Of a stretch of 19,160 nt of DNA, positions 14,562 to 19,160 are shown piece after piece. The notes under the pieces were generated by a model. That model was not told the DNA's origin. It worked only from the letters and a program-made list of their open reading frames with translations, and ran no database searches. The translations under genes and the position numbers were made by a program. The stretch comes from Rhodospirillaceae bacterium (GTDB taxonomy: Bacteria; Pseudomonadota; Alphaproteobacteria; SP197): contig JABIUG010000242.1 in the NCBI GenBank assembly GCA_018700655.1, positions 1-19,160 of the forward strand. Direction: 5' to 3'. Position 1 is the stretch's first letter; the number at the start of each line of letters is the position of its first letter.

Positions 14562-15539
14562 TCATGGCTGCAGCACGACCTTGCCGAAGATGCGGCGTTC
14601 TTCAAGCTTGCGCTGGGCCTCCTGGATTTCGCTCAAGGGGAAGACGGAGTCGATCACAGGTTCCAGTGCTCCCGCGGCAATCCGCTCCAGCAGCCAGGCG
14701 ATGCCGTCTTCGGTCCAGCCGTTGGCGCCTAGAATGTCGAGCTCGCGCGTCCAGATGTAGCGAATGTCGGTCTGGGGGTCGAAACCCGCCGAGGCGCCAC
14801 AGGTCACGACCCTGCCGCCAGGTTTCATTGCGCGCAGGGCCGGGACCCAGGTTTCGCCACCGATATAGTTGACGCAGACCTCGATGCCCTTCTTTTCCGA
14901 GAGCTTCCAGGCGGCGCGGCTGAAGTCTTCCTTCGATGTATTGATCACGTGATCGGAGCCCAGCGCTGTTAGCTGTTCCAGGCTCTCGGCCCGCGATGAG
15001 ACGCAGATCGTGCGTGCGCCGATTTCCTTTGCGATCTGCAGGCAGCCCAGACCGACGCCGCCTGCAGCACCCAGGATCAGGACCAGTTCACCGGGCTGCA
15101 CCCTGGCCCGGTCGAACATCATGCGATGGGCCGTGCCGTAACCGACTGGCAGCGCAGCGGCCTGCTCGAAGCTGACATTGGCCGGGATATGGATGATCTG
15201 TTCCTGGGGCACCTTGGCCAGTTCCGCCAACCCGCCCTGGCATTCCTCGCCCATCATGCCGTCGCGCCCGAAGGGGTTAAGCACGACCCGGTCGCCCGGT
15301 TTGGCGCGTGTGACCTCAGGACCGACAGCTTCGACCACGCCGGCGGCATCGCCACCGGAAATCCATGGGGTTTCGATCGGATGACCCGGCATGCCGCGCC
15401 GGACCTCGAGATCAAGATAGTTGAGCGCACAGGCCTTGACCCGGACCAGCACCTCATCGGATCCGATCACGGGATCGGGCCAATCGCGATAACGGATGTT
15501 CTCGACCGGGCCCTGCTCTTCGATCACCGCTGCTTTCAT
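14562..15539 (-). CDS. Quinone-oxidoreductase-like medium-chain dehydrogenase/reductase
   Basis: A 325-residue NADPH-dependent oxidoreductase of the MDR superfamily. The GroES-like domain comes first (MKAAVIEEQGPVENIRYRDW, ALNYLDLEVRRG, GGDAAGVVEAVG), then the nucleotide-binding Rossmann domain with LGAAGGVGLGCLQIAK (AAGGVG at 158-163). The catalytic-zinc GHE motif and the structural-zinc Cys cluster of alcohol dehydrogenases are absent, so quinone or enone/enoyl reduction is more likely than alcohol oxidation. The ATG at 15539 is preferred because GAGGAG lies 7 nt upstream. It diverges from a 2OG oxygenase gene across 95 bp, with the FAD oxidase next on the same strand. The physiological substrate is not evident. 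Confidence 0.88.
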   Translation of the reverse strand: MKAAVIEEQGPVENIRYRDWPDPVIGSDEVLVRVKACALNYLDLEVRRGMPGHPIETPWISGGDAAGVVEAVGPEVTRAKPGDRVVLNPFGRDGMMGEECQGGLAELAKVPQEQIIHIPANVSFEQAAALPVGYGTAHRMMFDRARVQPGELVLILGAAGGVGLGCLQIAKEIGARTICVSSRAESLEQLTALGSDHVINTSKEDFSRAAWKLSEKKGIEVCVNYIGGETWVPALRAMKPGGRVVTCGASAGFDPQTDIRYIWTRELDILGANGWTEDGIAWLLERIAAGALEPVIDSVFPLSEIQEAQRKLEERRIFGKVVLQP

Positions 15540-15634
15540 CACTGCTCCTCTGCCTGCAACAAGGTTAGAGCAGTTGAGTCCGGGCTTGAAATGCTTTGCG
15601 ATGGGTTCAGGCTGGAATTCTCGGGGAGAATGCC

Positions 15635-16459
15635 ATGGCACAGCTCGGATTGGATGCCGTCGATACCCAGCGCTGGCCGATCAACGATCTCGCCAGCCCG
15701 GCTGGTATCGCGATGCTGAACACACTTCGGGAAGAACTTGGTCGTGATGGCTGGTGCACGCTTCCGAGTTTTTTGACCGCTGCCGCGCTTGCACGGTTGG
15801 CGGGTGAAGCCGAAGCCCTGTCCGGTCGTGCATGGCCGGGAATCGACCGGGCGACACCCTATTACGGCAAGATTGATCCCGATCTCCCGGCAGATCTGCC
15901 CGACGACCATCCGCGTTGCCGCACCAGCCCGCGCAACATGGCCCAGGTCGCCTATGACCAGATCCCCGGGGATAACGCGCTGCGCCATCTCTACCAATCG
16001 CAGGTGATGCCGGACTTTCTTGCCGCCGTGCTTGAACCCCCGCCGTTTTTTCCGATGGCCTGCCCCTATCAGGTGGTCAATATCTCGGTCATGAACGACA
16101 GCGGCAGCCAGAACTGGCATTTCGACGGAGCGCAGTTTTCGACCACCTTGATGCTGCAAAAGCCCGAACAGGGCGGTGTGTTTGAGTGTGTCCCGCAATT
16201 GCGCAGCCGCGGGGATCAGAACTATGCCGGGGTCGGGCGCGTCATGGATGGCGATCGCAGCGGTGTCGTGCCTGTCGAGGTTGATGCCAGAACCCTGATG
16301 ATTTTTCGCGGCGAACTATCTCTCCACCGGGTCTCGCCGGTCGCTGGTCCGCGCAAACGTCTGCTGGTGATTTTCCACTACGATACGACACCCGGATTGA
16401 TGGGTCCCCACGTCGTCAATCAGGCGCTTTACGGGCCACGCGTCGAACGTCAGACCTGA
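15635..16459 (+). CDS. 2-oxoglutarate/Fe(II)-dependent oxygenase-like protein
   Basis: A 274-residue protein with the double-stranded beta-helix iron site: H162 and D164 in WHFDGAQFSTTLML, H231 in LSLHRVSPVAGPRKR, and R240 or R242 placed for 2-oxoglutarate binding. The GGVFECVPQLR strand between them is usual for 2OG oxygenases of the PhyH/HalD-like type. It is clearly different in sequence from the other oxygenase at 6626-7477. The ATG at 15635 is preferred over a TTG at 15596 because GGGGAGA lies 6 nt upstream. It is transcribed alone, diverging from the MDR enzyme and converging on the DksA-like gene. It probably hydroxylates an amino acid or small acid; this is inference from fold only. 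Confidence 0.82.
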   Translation: MAQLGLDAVDTQRWPINDLASPAGIAMLNTLREELGRDGWCTLPSFLTAAALARLAGEAEALSGRAWPGIDRATPYYGKIDPDLPADLPDDHPRCRTSPRNMAQVAYDQIPGDNALRHLYQSQVMPDFLAAVLEPPPFFPMACPYQVVNISVMNDSGSQNWHFDGAQFSTTLMLQKPEQGGVFECVPQLRSRGDQNYAGVGRVMDGDRSGVVPVEVDARTLMIFRGELSLHRVSPVAGPRKRLLVIFHYDTTPGLMGPHVVNQALYGPRVERQT

Positions 16460-16493
16460 GCCGTCGCCCGTCAGGCCGCTTGTGTCTTGCGCT

Positions 16494-16838
16494 TCAGTTC
16501 GCGCGACCGGCGCATTTGATACAGGTCTGGATTGCGGGATCGAAATCCAGCCGTTTCAGGCCGATCTCGTCGCCGCATTCGGCGCAATAACCGTAATCGC
16601 CTTCCGAAAGCCGTTCGAGCGCGAGTTCAATCCGGTGGCGTTCGCCGCGGCGCCGCCGCTCCTGAGCCTCGGCCATGGCCTGGACCTGCATGGCATCGAT
16701 GCGTGAAAGCCGGCCGACGCTTTGCTGGTCGAGCGCCACGGGAGCGCGTGAATCAGCTGAGGCTGCCTGGTCGGCGTCGAGCTCCTTGAGCTTTGCCTGC
16801 AGCAATCCGGCGACATCGAGTTTTTTCGATCCGGTCAT
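16494..16838 (-). CDS. TraR/DksA-type C4 zinc-finger protein
   Basis: A 114-residue protein with a charged helical N-terminal half and the DksA/TraR zinc finger near the C-terminus: GDYGYCAECGDEIGLKRLD followed by CIKC, giving two CxxC pairs for one zinc. Members bind in the secondary channel of RNA polymerase and alter initiation, often in stress or nutrient control; short versions like this are common besides the full DksA and their targets are mostly unknown. The N-terminal half is shorter than in E. coli DksA. I see no clear ribosome-binding site before the ATG. It diverges from the Rieske oxygenase gene across 140 bp. Confidence 0.85.
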   Translation of the reverse strand: MTGSKKLDVAGLLQAKLKELDADQAASADSRAPVALDQQSVGRLSRIDAMQVQAMAEAQERRRRGERHRIELALERLSEGDYGYCAECGDEIGLKRLDFDPAIQTCIKCAGRAN

Positions 16839-16931
16839 TTCAGGAAAGAGCGTAACGCCGAAACCGGCCCATGGATATTGGCGAGTTCACATTGGTATGA
16901 TCGGCACGACCGCATCTTGAGTCGTTTCGGT

Positions 16932-16957
16932 GGTTATTGTACGGTCATTCAATAACC
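16932..16957. promoter_or_regulatory. Perfect 8-bp inverted repeat upstream of the Rieske oxygenase gene
   Basis: GGTTATTG (16932-16939) and CAATAACC (16950-16957) are exact inverted copies separated by 10 nt, 21 bp before the oxygenase ATG and within the divergent promoter region shared with the DksA-like gene. This is the shape of an operator for a dimeric repressor. The ATTG...CAAT arms recall BetI-type TetR operators, but I cannot verify that from memory. No regulator gene is adjacent. Confidence 0.5.
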
Positions 16958-16978
16958 TGATTCGAGAAGGATCCGCAC

Positions 16979-18097
16979 ATGGCCTCTTTCACCGCGATGC
17001 CCGTCACCGGCTTTCAGGACGATCCGATGCGCTCCCAGACCATGGCGGCGGCGAACTATTTCGATCCCGCCATCTACGAGCGTGAGAAGGCCGCGGTGTT
17101 CTACGGCAACTGGCAGTATGTCGGCCATGTCTCGATGCTGCCCGAGCCCGGCAACTTCATCGTGCGTGATATTCACGAGCAGAGCGTCGTCGTGCTGCGC
17201 CGCCAGGACGGCAGCCTGACCAGTTACTTCAACGTCTGCCAGCATCGTGCCCATCGCCTGCTTGAGGGCGAGGGCAAACTGGGTCCGGTGTTGACCTGCC
17301 CCTATCATGGCTGGGCCTATGGCCAGGACGGTGTGCTGCGTACCGCGCGCGGACGCGAGAATGAAGCCGATTTCGATACGGACGCCTATTGCCTGGAGTC
17401 GATCCGGCTGGGCGAGATGCTGGGTTTCATCTTCGTCAATCTCGACGGCACCGCGCCGGATTTCGAAACCGTGACCGCAGGTATCAGGGCGGAGATCGCG
17501 GAGTTTTCGCCGAACGCCACCGAACTCAAATGCGCCGATCGCAGCGAATACCTGCTGCAGGCCAACTGGAAGAACTCGGTCGAAAACTATGATGAGTGTT
17601 TCCATTGCCCCAACCAGCACCGCACGCTGATCGAGGAAGCGCTCGATTACGACACCTACAGGATCACGACGCACGAGTTCCATCACAGCCACCGCACGCG
17701 CGGCAAGAATGTTGCCTACAGCAATGTGACCGATGGGGCGGCCAAGCCGAAGGAATTCGCCAGCCTGTTTCTCTTCCCCAATTGGGTGATCGAAGCCTAT
17801 CCCGGCGGCAACCTCACCGTGTTCCACCATGTTCCGGACGGACCGGAGACGACATCGCAGAAATGCGAGTGGTACTTCCCGCATGAAACGCCGACCAGCG
17901 AAGAGCGGGGCGTGATCGAATTCGTCCACGAGGTCCGGCTCGAGGATATTCCCCTGTGTGAGAGCGTGCAGAAGGGCCTCCACAGCCTTGGCTACAAGCA
18001 GGGCCGTTTCCATGTCGATGCCGACCGTACGGAAGTGAGCGAACACGCGGTCCATGACTTCCAGGCGAAGTGGCTGCAGGCGATGGGCGAACGCTGA
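16979..18097 (+). CDS. Rieske [2Fe-2S] ring-hydroxylating-type oxygenase, alpha subunit (quaternary-amine oxygenase-like)
   Basis: A 372-residue terminal oxygenase. The Rieske domain has C87-Q-H89 and C107-P-Y-H110-G-W, binding the 2Fe-2S cluster. The mononuclear iron site lies in SVENYDECFHCPNQH, with H209 and H214. E206 in ECFHC occupies the place where most ring-hydroxylating dioxygenases have the bridging Asp of DxxHxxxxH. Glu at this position and the ECxHC context are features of carnitine monooxygenase CntA and glycine-betaine demethylase GbcA, so N-demethylation or cleavage of a quaternary or tertiary amine is a reasonable guess. The ATG is supported by GAGAAGGA at 16964-16971. No reductase or ferredoxin gene is adjacent, so electron transfer partners must be elsewhere. 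A perfect inverted repeat upstream may control it. Confidence 0.9.
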   Translation: MASFTAMPVTGFQDDPMRSQTMAAANYFDPAIYEREKAAVFYGNWQYVGHVSMLPEPGNFIVRDIHEQSVVVLRRQDGSLTSYFNVCQHRAHRLLEGEGKLGPVLTCPYHGWAYGQDGVLRTARGRENEADFDTDAYCLESIRLGEMLGFIFVNLDGTAPDFETVTAGIRAEIAEFSPNATELKCADRSEYLLQANWKNSVENYDECFHCPNQHRTLIEEALDYDTYRITTHEFHHSHRTRGKNVAYSNVTDGAAKPKEFASLFLFPNWVIEAYPGGNLTVFHHVPDGPETTSQKCEWYFPHETPTSEERGVIEFVHEVRLEDIPLCESVQKGLHSLGYKQGRFHVDADRTEVSEHAVHDFQAKWLQAMGER

Positions 18098-18231
18098 GGT
18101 TTGGTTTGTTTAGCTTCAAGCGCCGACCCTCGCTCCGTTCGGCCCCAATCGGGACCTCTCGCCTACGAGAAGTCTGTGTTCGGTTCATTTGATACTGACG
18201 CAGGTGTCAAAAGGGAGCCTCGGCGGCGACG
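18098..18231. other. Start of a 347-bp intergenic region, no gene seen
   Basis: The region between the Rieske oxygenase stop and the next stop codon at 18445 holds no believable gene. This first part contains only a small hairpin, TCTCG-CCTA-CGAGA (18157-18170), and no T-run that would make a terminator for the oxygenase. The remainder is occupied by the structured element, a minus-strand terminator and further hairpins listed separately. Confidence 0.6.
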
Positions 18232-18322
18232 GCGAAGCGACCGCCGACCGGCACGCCTGTGCCGGCGCGCCACAGGCGCGAAAGCCAAGCGTGCGGAGCA
18301 CGCGCCCGGTGCCTGAGGGCAC
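18232..18322 (+). ncRNA. Structured element, copy B (four stems), downstream of the Rieske oxygenase
   Basis: GCGAAGCGA (18232-18240) is followed by stem 1 CCGGCAC/GTGCCGG (18248-18265), stem 2 CGCGCC/GGCGCG (18266-18280), linker AAGCCAAG (18282-18289), stem 3 GCGTGC/GCACGC with CGGAG at its loop (18289-18303), linker GCCCGGT, and stem 4 GCC-TGAG-GGC (18311-18320, extendable to 5 bp). A further perfect 7-bp stem TCGGCGG/CCGCCGA (18220-18247) encloses the first motif. Order and spacing equal those of copy A at 9917-10014, with stem sequences changed on both sides. Whether it is a transcribed RNA or a dispersed structured repeat cannot be told from sequence alone. Confidence 0.6.
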
Positions 18323-18361
18323 AAGAAAAAAGAAGGGCGCAGAACCCATGGTTCCGCGCCC
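18323..18361 (-). terminator. Rho-independent terminator for the polyamine-type binding-protein gene
   Basis: A 12-position stem with one A/C mismatch and a 3-nt loop (18335-18361; GGGCGC and GCGCCC at the base, AACC and GGTT at the top) is followed on the minus strand by TTCTTTTTTCTT (complement of 18323-18334). This is a strong intrinsic terminator placed 83 bp after the minus-strand stop codon. Confidence 0.85.
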
Positions 18362-18404
18362 TGCCCTTATCGATGCCCATCGATCGGGCCATACAAACGA
18401 CCCA

Positions 18405-18432
18405 CCGGTCGGGATCGTGAGATCCCGACCGG
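18405..18432. other. Perfect 12-bp hairpin just after the binding-protein stop codon
   Basis: CCGGTCGGGATC (18405-18416) and GATCCCGACCGG (18421-18432) pair perfectly around GTGA, a GNRA loop on the plus strand (TCAC on the minus strand). It begins 12 nt after the minus-strand stop and precedes the true terminator, with another imperfect palindrome (ATCGAT pairs inside GCCC/GGGC, 18363-18389) between them. It probably protects the mRNA 3' end or helps stop transcription. Confidence 0.6.
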
Positions 18433-18444
18433 GCGTAACGTACC

Positions 18445-19160
18445 TTAGATTCCGGCCTGGATGTCTTCCCAGAGCGTCAGCATCTCGTCGTCGATCTCTG
18501 GTGAGATCGGCACCCAGAAGCTTGTGCCATTCATCAATGCGACCGGGTCTTCGTAACCCAACGCCGTCAGGGTCGCAGGATCGACCAGATCGAATGATTT
18601 CTGGTTGCCATGGCCATAGCCGTAAGCCTCGATCAGGAACTTGCCTGATTCCGGAGCCAACCAAGCGTCAATGAAATCATAGACGAGGTCACCGTCTGCT
18701 TCCGAATTGGCATTGTGAACCAGACCGCAGGCCCAGCCGAATGCACCTTCCTTGGGCGCTGCGAAAGCGACAGGGATGCCCTGTGCGGTGAGGTTCACCA
18801 ATGCTTCGTTCCAGGCGTAAGCAACGGTGCACTCACCTGAAGCAATCGCCTGCTCCATGTCGGTCTGGCTCTCCCAGTAGAAGCGAACCAGAGGACGTTG
18901 GACACGGGCCATCTCGCCGGCCTCGGCCAATTGTGCGCTGGTTGGATTCATTGGGTCGTAACCCAGAATCTTGAGAGCGATGAAGAGGTTCGCGGTAGTG
19001 CCACGGGCACAGATTCGTCCCGCGAACTGTTCGTCGAACAGCATCGTCCAGCTTTCTTCGCCGTCATAAAGGTCCGTGCGATAAAGTACGGACGATAGAC
19101 CGAAATCGGTCAGGATCATGTAGACGTCGTTGTCGATGACTGCACCGGTCATGTCATGGA
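18445..19160 (-). CDS. Spermidine/putrescine-type ABC transporter substrate-binding protein, C-terminal part (5' end outside window)
   Basis: The frame remains open to the window edge, so the signal peptide and N-terminal lobe lie beyond it. The 238 or so visible residues match PotD/PotF-like periplasmic receptors: SWTMLFDEQFAGRICARG resembles the family's SWxxLWDPxYKGR strand, followed by ALKILGYDPMNPT, the second-lobe region with VAYAWNEALVNL, and the closing block with FIDAWLAPESGKFLIEAYGYGHGN. The product would bind polyamines or another small amine for import; permease and ATPase genes would be expected upstream, outside the window. It has a double-hairpin 3' end with a strong terminator. 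Family is firm, the ligand only presumed. Confidence 0.88.
   Translation of the reverse strand, partial: HDMTGAVIDNDVYMILTDFGLSSVLYRTDLYDGEESWTMLFDEQFAGRICARGTTANLFIALKILGYDPMNPTSAQLAEAGEMARVQRPLVRFYWESQTDMEQAIASGECTVAYAWNEALVNLTAQGIPVAFAAPKEGAFGWACGLVHNANSEADGDLVYDFIDAWLAPESGKFLIEAYGYGHGNQKSFDLVDPATLTALGYEDPVALMNGTSFWVPISPEIDDEMLTLWEDIQAGI

Noticed and set aside
16949..18055. 368-codon minus-strand open frame opposite the Rieske oxygenase
   Set aside because: The plus-strand frame contains the complete Rieske and iron motifs; the opposite frame is a codon-bias artefact.
18189..18674. 161-codon plus-strand open frame in the hairpin region
   Set aside because: It crosses into the clearly coding minus-strand binding-protein gene, has no ribosome-binding site, and its first half is the structured element.

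Overview
The window looks like a chromosomal stretch of a GC-rich, free-living heterotrophic alphaproteobacterium. I infer this from base composition, Tat-exported solute-binding proteins, Rieske and 2-oxoglutarate oxygenases, and the style of the DksA-like and MscS-like proteins; no rRNA or other marker gene is present to fix the taxon. I see no tRNA, rRNA, CRISPR array, transposase or phage gene.

Layout. (1) 1-4920, plus strand: the 3' part of a CocE/NonD-type hydrolase, then two very similar Tat-exported family 5 ABC solute-binding proteins, each with its own terminator. The terminators also resemble each other, so gene and terminator were probably duplicated together. (2) 4927-9093, minus strand: sulfatase, phytanoyl-CoA dioxygenase-like oxygenase, and an MscS-type channel whose reading frame carries an in-frame TAG directly after its signal peptide. 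(3) 9131-12467, plus strand: creatininase-family amidohydrolase, a structured intergenic element, an AMP-forming acyl-CoA ligase and a glyoxalase-like (VOC) protein. (4) 12555-15539, minus strand: quinone-oxidoreductase-like MDR enzyme, FAD-dependent amine/amino-acid oxidase and hotdog thioesterase, with palindromic elements between the genes. (5) 15635-16459, plus: a second 2OG-Fe(II) oxygenase. (6) 16494-16838, minus: a small DksA/TraR zinc-finger protein. (7) 16979-18097, plus: a Rieske oxygenase whose iron site resembles quaternary-amine oxygenases (CntA/GbcA type). (8) 18098-18444: a hairpin-rich intergenic region. (9) 18445-19160, minus: the 3' part of a PotD/PotF-type solute-binding protein.

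Together the genes suggest uptake and oxidative breakdown of small organic nitrogen, sulfur and acyl compounds: binding proteins, a sulfate-ester hydrolase, an amidohydrolase, amine and Rieske oxygenases, acyl-CoA activation and thioester hydrolysis. No single complete pathway can be named.

Three observations stand out. First, two copies of a 73-75 nt structured element (9940-10014 and 18248-18320) share linkers and loops while all four stems differ by compensating changes, which points to a conserved RNA fold or a structured dispersed repeat. Second, the MscS gene has a precise amber interruption at codon 30. Third, a 13-bp hairpin touches the ribosome-binding site of the acyl-CoA ligase and has an alternative pairing partner.
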